Assembly (NCBI GenBank): GCA_965220645.1
Contig: OZ244836.1
Location: forward strand, 2,728,001 to 2,792,000
DNA length: 64,000 bases
Origin: Aldehydirespirator sp965220645
Lineage (GTDB): Bacteria; Actinomycetota; Acidimicrobiia; Acidimicrobiales; Aldehydirespiratoraceae
Reading direction: 5' to 3'
The stretch's first letter is position 1. Each line of letters begins with the position of its first letter. Of this stretch, positions 1-11,072 are shown one piece after another. Under the pieces are notes generated by a model. The model saw nothing but the letters and a program-made list of their open reading frames with translations, searched no databases and was not told the DNA's origin. The position numbers and the translations under genes are program-made.

Positions 1-1507
<1,507 letters not shown>

Positions 1508-1528
1508 CGACCCAGACCCGCGCTCGTC

Positions 1529-2119
1529 TCAGCCGGCCTCGTCGATGAGGCCCACCGCGCCGTCGTCGCGGCGGTACACGACCGCGGAGCGTCCCGTGGT
1601 CGAGTTGATGAAGAAGAAGAAGCCGTGGCCCATCAGATCCATCTTCAGCGCAGCCTCAGCGGGAGTGAGCGGGCCGAGGTGGAACCGCTTGGTCTTGACG
1701 ATTCGAAGCTCGGGTTCGTCATCGACGACGTCGACCGCGCTGGAGCCTCCGACTGAATCGGGGATCGGCTGCAGCTCGGCAACACTTCCGGTCCGTATCG
1801 AGTCACCCCGGCCGCGGTGGCGGTTCTGGAGCTTGGTCCGCAGCTTGCGGATCTGGCGTTCCAGCTTGGCCTCGGCAAGGTCTACGGCGGTGAGCGCGTC
1901 GGGGGCGTTCACCTTGCAGCGGAGGCGGTGGCCATGGCCGGTCAGGGTCACCTCGCATGTCTCGCGATCGACGATGCGGGGATTGCGGGCCTCGTCGAAG
2001 TGGACTTCGGCGGTGTCGAGATCGTCCAGGTACCGGTCGAGCTGCCCGATCTTGGTTCGCACGGCCTCCTCGAGACCCGGCGTGATGGGCGTGTGCCGGC
2101 TGCTGATCGAGATCTCCAC
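1529..2119 (-). CDS. hpf: Ribosome hibernation promoting factor, long form
   Basis: A 196-residue long-form HPF/RaiA protein. It binds the 30S subunit and promotes 100S dimers in slow-growing cells. The N-terminal part (about 1-105) is the S30AE/RaiA fold (VEISISSRHTPITPGLEEAV). The C-terminal dimerisation domain (about 138-196) is clear from KTKRFHLGPLTPAEAALKMD, GHGFFFFINSTTGR and VVYRRDDGAVGLIDEAG. I chose GTG at 2119 because a GGGAGG Shine-Dalgarno sits at 2131-2126, six nt upstream; a TTG at 2125 is the alternative. Located between comF and secA, as in mycobacteria. Confidence 0.95.
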   Translation of the reverse strand: MEISISSRHTPITPGLEEAVRTKIGQLDRYLDDLDTAEVHFDEARNPRIVDRETCEVTLTGHGHRLRCKVNAPDALTAVDLAEAKLERQIRKLRTKLQNRHRGRGDSIRTGSVAELQPIPDSVGGSSAVDVVDDEPELRIVKTKRFHLGPLTPAEAALKMDLMGHGFFFFINSTTGRSAVVYRRDDGAVGLIDEAG

Positions 2120-2150
2120 TTCCAACCTCCCTGGCTAGTTCGATGCGCCC

Positions 2151-2684
2151 TCATGGTAGAGGTAGCGCGACTGGCTGCCGCGGCGCCGCGGGCGCCACCG
2201 TGGCCACCGCAGCCACCACCGAGGCCGCGCCGCCGGCCCGCAGCGCCGTGGCCGCGACCCGCAGGGTCGAGCCGGTGGTGCACACGTCGTCGACAACCAT
2301 GACCACGCCCGGCACGCGGCCACGCCGCACCGCCATCCTGGGGCCGGCCAGGCGGCCCTCGCGGGTTCGGGCCGTCTGGGGCTCGTCGTCCAATCGGCGC
2401 AACGAAGGGCGAACCCGCAGCCGCAGCCGGCGGGCTAGGGCACGAGCGAGCAGTTCGGCGGGATCGAAGCCGCGCTCTGAGCGGCGCGTCGGACTGCAGG
2501 GGACCCAGGTGACCAGGTCCGCAGGCTGCGCTGCGGGAATGACCGACGCCATCCGGTCGGCGATCGGAGTCACTGCCGCGGTGACCCGGCCGTACTTGAG
2601 AGCGCGCACCATCTCGGCCGCAGCGCCCTCATGACGCCAGCCGGCCCACAGCGCGTCCAAGCCGTCGATCTGTACGGGCTGCAT
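2151..2684 (-). CDS. comF: ComF family phosphoribosyltransferase-like protein
   Basis: A 177-residue protein with the PRTase PRPP-binding loop VVMVVDDVCTTGSTL (about residues 126-140) and the ComF core (VRALKYGR; WVPCSPTRRSERGFDPAELL). ComF proteins are linked to DNA uptake or nucleotide salvage, but their reaction is poorly defined. The usual N-terminal CxxC zinc-ribbon is absent, so this is a short form. First gene of a probable comF-hpf-secA operon, with a good promoter just upstream (2717-2744). Confidence 0.88.
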   Translation of the reverse strand: MQPVQIDGLDALWAGWRHEGAAAEMVRALKYGRVTAAVTPIADRMASVIPAAQPADLVTWVPCSPTRRSERGFDPAELLARALARRLRLRVRPSLRRLDDEPQTARTREGRLAGPRMAVRRGRVPGVVMVVDDVCTTGSTLRVAATALRAGGAASVVAAVATVAPAAPRQPVALPLP

Positions 2685-2716
2685 CCCAGCAACCTACCAT
2701 CCCGGCGCTGACAATG

Positions 2717-2744
2717 ACTATAGAATAATGAAAAGTATTGACAA
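2717..2744 (-). promoter_or_regulatory. Probable promoter for comF-hpf-secA
   Basis: On the minus strand, a -35 TTGTCA (2744-2739) and a -10 TATAGT (2722-2717) are separated by 16 nt. They lie in an AT-rich pocket that stands out from its GC-rich surroundings, 33 nt before the comF ATG. A second TANNNT box, TAGGTT at 2696-2691, lies 6 nt before the ATG and could give a leaderless transcript instead. Confidence 0.5.
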
Positions 2745-2760
2745 TTCAGAGCTGTGACCG

Positions 2761-3777
2761 TCAGGGGACAGCCCCGGCCTCGGCCGCGGTGACATACCCC
2801 TCATCCCGCATCCATGCGATGGCGTCGGCCAGGCAGTCAGCCGCTGTGCGCAGGGTGATGCCGGTGTCCCGCTCGGTCAGGGAGTTGTCGCCGGCGCAGG
2901 TGTTGTACATGTACTCGGTGCCCTCGGAGGTGAGGATCAGGTCACGGCCGACGCGGCGGGCGAGGTCGCCGACCCGGCCCCACGCCAGGAACACTGCCTT
3001 GGGCATCGACACCGACCTCAGATCCCGGCCGGTGACCTCGCAGAGCAGCGACAGCAGCTCGTCGGAGGTGAAGTGATGGCCGAACATCACGTAGCGCTTG
3101 GGACCGCGGCCGGCCTGCATCGACGCTGCGATCACCGCCGCTATGTCGCGCACGTCGACCACGTTGAGCGTGTAGCCGGACGAACGCAGGAAGGGCTTGG
3201 TCAGCCACATCTCGAGCGGCTTGACCTGGGTCGACTCGCCGTAGTCGCCGGGTCCGAACACCCCGCCGGGGTAGATGGTGACAACGCCTCGCTCCGAGGC
3301 CTGGAGTCGCCGGGCCAGATGCTCGGACTCCGCCTTGGACCGCGCGTAGGGCATCCGGGCGCTGCCCACAGGATGGTCGCCGGTCACCGGGTCGGTTGTG
3401 AACGGGAACAGGGCCGCGGCGCTGGACACATGCACGATCGGGTCGCAACCGGCGTCCGCAGCCGCTACGAGCACGTTGAGAGCGCCCGCGAAGTTGCAGG
3501 CCTCGATTTCGGCCTCGGAGCTCGGATCGGTCCCCACCACGGCGGCCGCGTGCACCACCGCGTCGCAGCCGTTGACCGCGGCCGTGACCGCCACCGCGTC
3601 GGCTATATCCCCCTCGACCGTCTCCAGCGAGGCGAGGTCGACCCCCACCCGGGCGGTCACCGCCTCGAGCTTGGACGGCGTGCGCACGAAGGCTCGCACG
3701 GTGTGGCCCGCGTCCTGGAGGGCTTTGGCCGCGTGGGACCCCACGAAGCCGGTTGCGCCCGTCACCAGGACCTTCAT
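2761..3777 (-). CDS. NAD(P)-dependent epimerase/dehydratase (extended SDR)
   Basis: A 338-residue extended short-chain dehydrogenase. The Rossmann motif is TGATGFVGSHAAKAL near the N-terminus. The catalytic YxxxK is seen as YARSKAESEHLARRL, with an upstream HVSSAAALFP serine region. It resembles the 3-beta-hydroxysteroid dehydrogenase/dihydroflavonol reductase branch more than nucleotide-sugar epimerases. The substrate cannot be set from sequence. The gene follows the SDR at 3809-4708 by 31 nt on the same strand, so an operon with the SDR and F420-type oxidoreductase is likely. Confidence 0.85.
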   Translation of the reverse strand: MKVLVTGATGFVGSHAAKALQDAGHTVRAFVRTPSKLEAVTARVGVDLASLETVEGDIADAVAVTAAVNGCDAVVHAAAVVGTDPSSEAEIEACNFAGALNVLVAAADAGCDPIVHVSSAAALFPFTTDPVTGDHPVGSARMPYARSKAESEHLARRLQASERGVVTIYPGGVFGPGDYGESTQVKPLEMWLTKPFLRSSGYTLNVVDVRDIAAVIAASMQAGRGPKRYVMFGHHFTSDELLSLLCEVTGRDLRSVSMPKAVFLAWGRVGDLARRVGRDLILTSEGTEYMYNTCAGDNSLTERDTGITLRTAADCLADAIAWMRDEGYVTAAEAGAVP

Positions 3778-3808
3778 GGCCGATCGCTCCCCGTAGCCGA
3801 GGGCATCC

Positions 3809-4708
3809 TCATGGGCTCTCCTCCTCCAAGAGGGCCGAGGCCAGGGATGCAGCGCTCTGCGGCGTGCGCCGGGCCTCGATGTCGCGGTGGCGGGTCGCGA
3901 TGGCCGCGTCGAAGTCGCCGTCGGTGAACAGCCAGAGCTGCTCGACCAGGATTGCCCTCACGACCATGTCGGCCACCGCCGATGGGCGCAGAGACTGCGC
4001 GTAGAGATCGCGTATCGCGGCCCTGGTCTCGGACTCGGCGCCACCCGCGACCATGTCGGAGTCCCATGTCCCGTCGACCCCTGGATGGTCTTGCAGACGC
4101 TCGGGCCGGTTGCGCTCGGAGTCCAGGATGTTGGTGGAGACCAGCCCGGGGCACAGACAGGTGACACCCACGCCGGTGGAGTCCGCCAGCATCTCGGCGT
4201 GCAAGGTCTCACTGAACGCAGCCACACCGTGCTTGGACACGTTGTAGGGGCTGAGGCCGGCCGACGTGATGTGACCCAGTACCGACGCGGTGTTGACGAT
4301 GTGGCCCGAGCCTCGCTCGATCATGGCGTCCAGGAAGGCGCGACAGCCGTGAATCACACCCCAGAGGTTGACCCCGAGGCACCACTCCCAGGACTTGAGG
4401 GACAGCTCTGCGACCGTGCCGGTGGCGGCCACACCGGCGTTGTTGCACAGCACGTCGGCGGGGCCGTAGGCGTCGGTGCAGGCGTCGCGCAGCGCTTCCA
4501 CCGACGGCCACGACGACACGTCGCAGGTGACCGCGAGCGCCTCTCCCCCGGCGGCCCGGATGGACTGAACCGTCTCGCGCAGGGGCGGCTCCTCGATGTC
4601 GGCCACCACCACCCGCATCGACTCGGCCGCGAAGCGCTCGGCCATCCCCCGCCCGATGCCGCTGGCACCCCCAGTGATCACCGCCACCCGGCCGGCAAGG
4701 TCCTTCAC
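3809..4708 (-). CDS. Short-chain dehydrogenase/reductase (classical SDR)
   Basis: A 299-residue classical SDR. TGxxxGxG is present as ITGGASGIGRGMAERFA, NNAG as LCNNAGVAATG, the catalytic Ser in VNTASVLGH and YxxxK as YNVSKHGVAAFSE. The start is a GTG at 4708 that overlaps the TGA of the preceding luciferase-like gene in a GTGA junction, giving an N-terminus VKDLAGRVAVITGG. The frame stays open further upstream, but that part is the shadow of the neighbouring gene. Substrate unknown; the tight coupling to an F420-dependent enzyme suggests the two act in one catabolic or modification pathway (inference). Confidence 0.92.
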   Translation of the reverse strand: MKDLAGRVAVITGGASGIGRGMAERFAAESMRVVVADIEEPPLRETVQSIRAAGGEALAVTCDVSSWPSVEALRDACTDAYGPADVLCNNAGVAATGTVAELSLKSWEWCLGVNLWGVIHGCRAFLDAMIERGSGHIVNTASVLGHITSAGLSPYNVSKHGVAAFSETLHAEMLADSTGVGVTCLCPGLVSTNILDSERNRPERLQDHPGVDGTWDSDMVAGGAESETRAAIRDLYAQSLRPSAVADMVVRAILVEQLWLFTDGDFDAAIATRHRDIEARRTPQSAASLASALLEEESP

Positions 4709-5571
4709 GGGGCTAGGGCGGCCAGGGCGTCGTAGTCGACGGCGGTGGATCCGGCGGAGGGGTGCAGCACCTGGATGCACACCTGGGTGGCCCCGGCGTC
4801 GGCGTGCTCGGCCAGCCGGCGCTCGATGGCGTCGGCGTCGCCCCAGGCCACCATGGCGTCCACGAAGCGGTCGGAGAGGCCGTCGATGTCGTCGTCGTCG
4901 AACCCGAGTCGCTTCCAGCAGTTCCGGTAGCCGGGGGCCCGGGTGTAGAACTTCATGACCTTGCCGCCGGTGGCCCGGGCCTGCTCGGCGTCGGTGGTGA
5001 GCATCACCTTCTGCTCCACGCACAGCTGCGGGTCGGGGCCCATGACCGAGCGGGCGAAGGCGGTGTGCTCCGGTGTCGTGTTGTAGGGGTGGGCGCCGGC
5101 CGTGCGCTCCGCGGCGAGCTCCAGCATCCGGGGGCCGAGGGCGGCCAGGACCACCGGCACCGGCCCGGGCGGGGGCACCGATGTGTAGCGGGCCGCGTCC
5201 ATGGCGTCCAGGAAGGACCGCATGAACGACAGCGGCTTGTCGTAGGGGATGCCGCGAATCTTGCTCACGATCACCGGGCTCGAGACGCCGAGGCCCAGCG
5301 TGAACCGGCCTCCCGTCTGCTCGGCAACCGTGTACGCGCCCTGCTTCATCACGCCCGCATGCCGGTTGTAGACATTGGCGATCCCGGTTGCCAGCCGGAG
5401 CGTCGACGTGACCGCACCCAAATGCGCGGCCAGCGCGAAGGGATCGCGCCCGAAGGTCTCCCCCACCCACAGCTGCGCATAGCCCAGTTCTTCCACGCTC
5501 CTGGCGAAGGAAGCCACGTCGGACCCGCTGAGCGCCTCAGGAGCGGTCCAGCACCCCCGTTCAACCGCCAT
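4705..5571 (-). CDS. LLM-class (luciferase-like) F420-dependent oxidoreductase
   Basis: A 288-residue TIM-barrel protein of the luciferase-like monooxygenase superfamily, close to the actinobacterial F420-dependent class. Supporting segments are the strands LGYAQLWVGETFGRDPFALA and RLATGIANVYNRHAG, plus the family-type segment GRFTLGLGVSSPVIV. Many members use F420H2, and the window also encodes cofD and cofE. A strong Shine-Dalgarno AAGGAGG (5583-5577) lies 5 nt before the ATG. It is separated from ahcY by 90 nt, so it may start its own transcript with the SDR and epimerase. Substrate unknown. Confidence 0.87.
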   Translation of the reverse strand: MAVERGCWTAPEALSGSDVASFARSVEELGYAQLWVGETFGRDPFALAAHLGAVTSTLRLATGIANVYNRHAGVMKQGAYTVAEQTGGRFTLGLGVSSPVIVSKIRGIPYDKPLSFMRSFLDAMDAARYTSVPPPGPVPVVLAALGPRMLELAAERTAGAHPYNTTPEHTAFARSVMGPDPQLCVEQKVMLTTDAEQARATGGKVMKFYTRAPGYRNCWKRLGFDDDDIDGLSDRFVDAMVAWGDADAIERRLAEHADAGATQVCIQVLHPSAGSTAVDYDALAALAP

Positions 5572-5661
5572 TCGTGCCTCCTTCAGCTCGCTGCCGGATT
5601 ACGGTAGCGGTTCGAGGATGCGCCGTGATCCCGATGGCACCGCACGTGAACGGCTGTGCGG

Positions 5662-7092
<1,431 letters not shown>

Positions 7093-7110
7093 AGAGATCA
7101 GAAGCTATCC

Positions 7111-8268
7111 CTAGTCGCCCGGACTGGCGCAGAAGACCGTGCCCCGGCCCACCAGCGCCGCCTCGGGCTCGTCCGCGCCGCACCAGGCGGCGGCGCCGCG
7201 GTCCAGGGTCAACCCGTTCGCTTCCACGCACCCGTCGACGCACAGCAGCACCGCGGGTCCCGCAGTGACCGTCGACGAGCCGTCAGCCTCGAAGCGTCGC
7301 AGCAAGAACCCCGCCTCCTTCGTGCTGTAGGTGACGACCCCATCCACCGGCTCCGGCCGCAGGACCGCAGCGCTCGTCGCGGTTCCGTCCACGATCTCCA
7401 TCAGCGCGGCCGGGTCCACGTGCTTGGAAGTGAGACCGCCGCGCACGACGTTGTCCGACTCGGCCATGAGTTCCACCGCGGTGCCGCCCAGGTAGGCGTG
7501 GAGGCATCCCGCCTCCAGGAACAGGGCCTCGCCCGGAGCCAGCACGACATGGTTCAACAGCAGTGCCGCCGCGACCGCGGCGTCGCCCGGATAGCGGGCT
7601 CCCAGATCGGCCAACGCGGATCGGATCGGAGACCACTCGTCGTCAGCGGCTGACCCCTCGCAGGCCTCAGCCACAGCTTCAGCCAGGGTTGTCGATGCGG
7701 GCTGATCGAGAGCCAGCAACCATGCGAGGACATCGCGCATCTGTGATCCCGACACCCCGGCGAGGCGATGCCTGAGGGGATCGAGGGCCGGCGCGTCGAG
7801 GGTGTCGAGCAGGGCCGCGGTCCGCTGTGGATCGCGGAAGCCGCAGAGCGCCTCGAAGCGGGCCAGCGCGCAGATCAGCTCGGGCTTGGCCGAGCGGTCC
7901 CTGAATGTCCGCTGGGGCGCGTCGAGAGGGATCGCCAGGGACTCCTCGCGCTCGAATCCTGCCTCAGCCTGCTCAGTCGACGGGTGGGCTTGGAGCGACA
8001 GGGGCGCGGCCGCGGCCAGCACCTTGAACAGAAACGGCAGCCGGCCGTGCCGCGATGCCACGGCCGGTCCCAGCGCGGCCACCGGGTCGGCGGCGATCAA
8101 GCGGTCGAGCGGCTCGGCCCGGGCTCCCACCGTGGCCGGCGCGGCCGGATGCGCACCGAGCCACAGCTCGGCCCAGGGCTCCCCGGTGGCGGGGCGGCCC
8201 AGCAGATCGGGAATAGCGGTCAGCGAACCCCAGTCGTAGTGGCGAACCGCTCCCTCGATCAGCTCCAT
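7111..8268 (-). CDS. manA: Mannose-6-phosphate isomerase, class I
   Basis: Interconverts fructose-6-phosphate and mannose-6-phosphate, the entry to GDP-mannose. It is 385 residues, a normal size. Zinc-site segments are visible: SLQAHPSTEQAEAGFERE, a KPELICAL motif with the ligand Glu, and LEAGCLHAYLGGTAVELM with the ligand His. The family's ESDNVVRGGLTSKHVD segment follows. It is downstream of the SIS-domain gene (60 nt) and upstream of ahcY. With the phosphomannomutase at 9599 it forms a mannose-activation operon. Confidence 0.96.
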   Translation of the reverse strand: MELIEGAVRHYDWGSLTAIPDLLGRPATGEPWAELWLGAHPAAPATVGARAEPLDRLIAADPVAALGPAVASRHGRLPFLFKVLAAAAPLSLQAHPSTEQAEAGFEREESLAIPLDAPQRTFRDRSAKPELICALARFEALCGFRDPQRTAALLDTLDAPALDPLRHRLAGVSGSQMRDVLAWLLALDQPASTTLAEAVAEACEGSAADDEWSPIRSALADLGARYPGDAAVAAALLLNHVVLAPGEALFLEAGCLHAYLGGTAVELMAESDNVVRGGLTSKHVDPAALMEIVDGTATSAAVLRPEPVDGVVTYSTKEAGFLLRRFEADGSSTVTAGPAVLLCVDGCVEANGLTLDRGAAAWCGADEPEAALVGRGTVFCASPGD

Positions 8269-8328
8269 GCCGCGGCTATTCCCACGCAGAAGTGCTCACG
8301 AATCGCCGCCTACCCGCTCGGCCTGTTG

Positions 8329-9291
8329 TCAGGAATGGGCCGACGGTTCGCCGCGGCGCTGCGACGCCAAACCTGCGACCGCGTCAGCCACCAGCACGAG
8401 ATCCAGCAACTGCGCCAGCGCCCCCTCTCCGGCCGCCCTCACCTCTTGGACGGTGGTCAGGGCGCCTTCGAGCAGGTCGATGCGGTCGGCGAGCCCCGGG
8501 GGCTCGAAGTCGTGGCGCAGCACGATCGTGGTGACGCCGGATGGGATCCATTGGGCCAACGTTCCCCAGGACGCGGCCTCAGCCTCGTCGGCCGGGAGGT
8601 TGCGTCGCACCGACGACACGCCGCCGATCCGGTCCAATCGGTGAACCCAGCGGCGGGCCGCGTGCTTGCCCACGCCCCCGGCGCCGCAGACCACCGCCAT
8701 CCGGTCCTGCACGCTCGCGGCCAGGGCCTGCACCGGTGCAGGATCGGCGTCCATGAGCCTGCGACGGGCCTCGATCTGCTCTGCGCTGTCGGAGATCAGC
8801 CTGTTCATGCCGTCCAGCACGCCGACGCGCTCGAGCAGTACGAGCACCGGGACGATCACCACGCCGAGTCCAGCCTCCGGTCCGGCCCTGGGGTCCACTC
8901 GAGCTATCGGAACGCCCCACTGTGCGCACAGCTCCATCAGCTCACCGCCGGAGGTGACGGCCACCATGCGCGCACCGCTGGCCACCGCGACGCGGGCCGC
9001 GGCCACGGTCGGCCAGTCATTGCCCGACTGCGACACGGCCACCACCAGCGAGGACTCCGAGAGCCAGGCCGGGCTGATGCCGCCCGTGGCAAGAACCGGC
9101 ACCAAGCCCTGCAAGTGCGCTACCGACTCCACCACGTCGCCGGCCACCCCTCCCCCGCCGGCGCCCACGATCACCACTTCGGAGATGTCGCCGGCCGCGG
9201 GCAGGCCCTCGGTGTCCGCGGCCGCCACTGCGGCGTCTCGTACCTGGTCGGGCAGGTGCCGGAGCGCTTCGAACAGGTCGTCGGTGGCCAT
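8329..9291 (-). CDS. SIS-domain protein, phosphoglucose/phosphomannose isomerase-like
   Basis: A 320-residue SIS (sugar isomerase) protein. Segment VVIVGAGGGGVAGDVVES opens the first SIS domain, and LVVAVSQSGNDWPTVAA carries the SxS-type phosphosugar-binding loop. The second half (about 165-320) carries the bifunctional PGI/PMI C-terminal-like fold (MAVVCGAGGVGKHAARRW). It is shorter than known bifunctional PGI/PMI enzymes and resembles M. tuberculosis Rv3256c, which also lies between manA and a phosphomannomutase. It may be an isomerase or only a sugar-phosphate sensor; key catalytic residues cannot be confirmed here. Confidence 0.82.
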   Translation of the reverse strand: MATDDLFEALRHLPDQVRDAAVAAADTEGLPAAGDISEVVIVGAGGGGVAGDVVESVAHLQGLVPVLATGGISPAWLSESSLVVAVSQSGNDWPTVAAARVAVASGARMVAVTSGGELMELCAQWGVPIARVDPRAGPEAGLGVVIVPVLVLLERVGVLDGMNRLISDSAEQIEARRRLMDADPAPVQALAASVQDRMAVVCGAGGVGKHAARRWVHRLDRIGGVSSVRRNLPADEAEAASWGTLAQWIPSGVTTIVLRHDFEPPGLADRIDLLEGALTTVQEVRAAGEGALAQLLDLVLVADAVAGLASQRRGEPSAHS

Positions 9292-9306
9292 CGGCGCGCC
9301 TCTCGC

Positions 9307-9561
9307 TCAGCTCGCGCCGTCGCCGCCGGCTTCGAAAGTGGGACCGATTCCGTCGGCTTCTGCTCTGGCCAGCAGGCGCCCGTGCTCCTCGTCGTCCACC
9401 GGGTCGGCCTCGTCCATCAGCATCACGGGAATCCCGTCCTCCACCCTGTAGCGGAGGCGCAGCCGAGGGTTGTACAGGCTGTCCTCATCAGCGAAATAGA
9501 GCAGCGGTCCCTTGTCGCTGGGACAGGCGAGAATCTCCAGCAGGCGGGCATCGAGTGTCAC
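9307..9561 (-). CDS. Trm112-family small protein
   Basis: An 84-residue protein of the Trm112/UPF0434 family. Its N-terminus LDARLLEILACPSDKGPLLY is the family signature, with a single CP pair, followed by LYNPRLRLRYRVEDGIPVML. In eukaryotes Trm112 activates methyltransferases; the bacterial role is unclear. The second zinc cysteine pair is missing. It sits 15 nt upstream of the SIS gene and 37 nt downstream of phosphomannomutase. An acidic tail (DEADPVDDEEHG) follows the domain. Confidence 0.88.
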   Translation of the reverse strand: MTLDARLLEILACPSDKGPLLYFADEDSLYNPRLRLRYRVEDGIPVMLMDEADPVDDEEHGRLLARAEADGIGPTFEAGGDGAS

Positions 9562-9598
9562 CGCAGGTCCACCTCCTCGACCGTGGTCACCCCAGATG

Positions 9599-10948
9599 CT
9601 ACGGAGTGCACAGGGCCAGCACCTCCGCGACCCGGCTGCGGACGTCGTCAGCGCCGAGGGACTCCAGGTTCAGGCGCAGCAGCGGCTCGGTGTTCGACGG
9701 CCTGAGATTGAACCACCAGTCGCCGCAATCGACCGTCAGACCGTCGAGGCGATCCTGCTCGCAGCCCGCGAACTCGGCCGCCACCCGCTCGATGACCCCA
9801 GTCTGGTCCGGCACTTCAGTGTTGATCTCGCCCGACGCGGCATAGCGCTCCAGCGGAGCGCACAGGTCGCTGAGGTTGCCGTCGTGGCGGCTGAGCGCCT
9901 CCAACACGATCATGACCGCGATCATGGCGCTGTCGGCTCCGTAGTTGTCCCGGAAGTAGTAGTGACCCGAGTGCTCTCCTCCGAACAGCGCTCCGCTGGA
10001 GGCCATCGCCTGCTTCATGAACGAGTGCCCCACTCGCGTCCGCACGGTTCGACCCCCCAACTCCGAGACAATCTGCGGGAGGGCCCTGGAGCAGATCACG
10101 TTGTGCACGATCATCGCGCCGGGCTCCCGCTCGAGCATCACGGCCGCGACGAGCGCCGTGGTCAGCGAGCCGGACAGCGGCTGGGACAACTCGTCCACCA
10201 CGAACACCCGGTCGGCATCGCCGTCGAAGGCCAGTCCGGCGTCGGCCGAGATGGTCTTGACCCTGTCCTGCACATCCCGCAGGTTCTCGGGTTTGAGGGG
10301 ATCGGCCGGGTGGTTGGGAAACGTGCCGTCGAGCTCAGGATGGAGATAGTCGACCTCGAAGGGCAGCGGATCGAACACGGCGGGAGCAACGAGACCACCC
10401 ATGCCGTTGGCGCTGTCCACCGCCAGCCGCAACGGCTGCAGGGCGCTGATGCTCACGAAGGACAGGACATGTTCGACGTACCGATCCAGGATGTCGCGCT
10501 GCGTGGCCGTTCCTGAGGTGGCCGCCCGCGGCGCCCCCGAGAGAGCCCGAGCCTTGATCTCCTCCAGTCCGGTGCCGGTCCCCATAGGAGACGCGCCCGG
10601 GCCGCAGAGCTTGATGCCGTTGTAGCCGACCGGGTTGTGCGACGCGGTGAACATCGCCCCGGGGATGTCAAGGAGCCCTGAGGCGAAGTACACCATCTCC
10701 GTCGCGCACATGCCGATGTCCACCACATCGACACCTGCCGCGGTCGCGCCCCGGCAGAAGGCGGCCGACAGCTCGGCACCGTCGGGACGCATGTCGCGGC
10801 CGACCACGACACGCGCCGCTCCGTGATCGCGCCCGTGACCGCCGAAGGCAGCGCCGATGGCGAAGCACCCTTCGGCGTCGATCTCGGATCCCACGATCCC
10901 GCGGATGTCGTAGGCCTTGAAGATGGCGTCGAGATCAGCCACGGTCAC
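9599..10948 (-). CDS. manB: Phosphomannomutase/phosphoglucomutase
   Basis: Converts mannose-6-phosphate to mannose-1-phosphate. It has 449 residues from a GTG at 10948 (VTVADLDAIFKAYDIRGIVG). The phosphoserine loop TASHNPVGYNGIKL is at about 101-114, the metal loop DGDADRVFVVDE in domain 2, the sugar loop GEHSGHYYFRD in domain 3, and the phosphate loop RPSNTEPLLRL in domain 4. The frame stays open upstream, but that extension is encoded by the dispersed repeat at 10969-11072, so it is not taken as coding. Middle gene of the manA operon. Confidence 0.95.
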   Translation of the reverse strand: MTVADLDAIFKAYDIRGIVGSEIDAEGCFAIGAAFGGHGRDHGAARVVVGRDMRPDGAELSAAFCRGATAAGVDVVDIGMCATEMVYFASGLLDIPGAMFTASHNPVGYNGIKLCGPGASPMGTGTGLEEIKARALSGAPRAATSGTATQRDILDRYVEHVLSFVSISALQPLRLAVDSANGMGGLVAPAVFDPLPFEVDYLHPELDGTFPNHPADPLKPENLRDVQDRVKTISADAGLAFDGDADRVFVVDELSQPLSGSLTTALVAAVMLEREPGAMIVHNVICSRALPQIVSELGGRTVRTRVGHSFMKQAMASSGALFGGEHSGHYYFRDNYGADSAMIAVMIVLEALSRHDGNLSDLCAPLERYAASGEINTEVPDQTGVIERVAAEFAGCEQDRLDGLTVDCGDWWFNLRPSNTEPLLRLNLESLGADDVRSRVAEVLALCTP

Positions 10949-10968
10949 CCATTTGCTCTGTGTTTCCC

Positions 10969-11072
10969 ACTCTTGTTCGCTGCGCTCACGGGCCGCTCGG
11001 GCCTGTTTCCCGCTCTTGTTCGCTGCGCTCACGGGCCCCTCGGGCCCTGGGGCCTCGCAAGCTCGGCCTCTG
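10969..11072. repeat. Dispersed repeat, locus 1 (two cores)
   Basis: Two tandem copies of a 35-nt core (reading CTCTTGTTCGCTGCGCTCAC, then GGGCCGCTCGGGCC) at about 10969-11003 and 11011-11046. They are followed by the family's terminal GCTCGGCCTCT near 11061-11071. The same core occurs at 16404, 47739 and 63502. Here it encodes the last residues of the glycosyltransferase gene (ARERSEQERETGPSGP) and separates it from manB. Confidence 0.85.

Noticed and set aside
3809..5470. 553-codon frame that would fuse an extra N-terminal region to the SDR
   Set aside because: The first 250 codons are the luciferase-like gene read out of frame; the SDR begins at GTG 4708 with a GTGA overlap.
7093..7110. 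SAH riboswitch upstream of ahcY
   Set aside because: Only 18 nt separate ahcY from the manA stop, too short for a riboswitch, and none is seen at 8269-8328 either.
10949..11032. Longer N-terminus for phosphomannomutase
   Set aside because: The extra 28 codons (AANKSGKQARAARERSEQEW) come from the dispersed repeat, and the family N-terminus begins at DLDAIFKAYDIRG.
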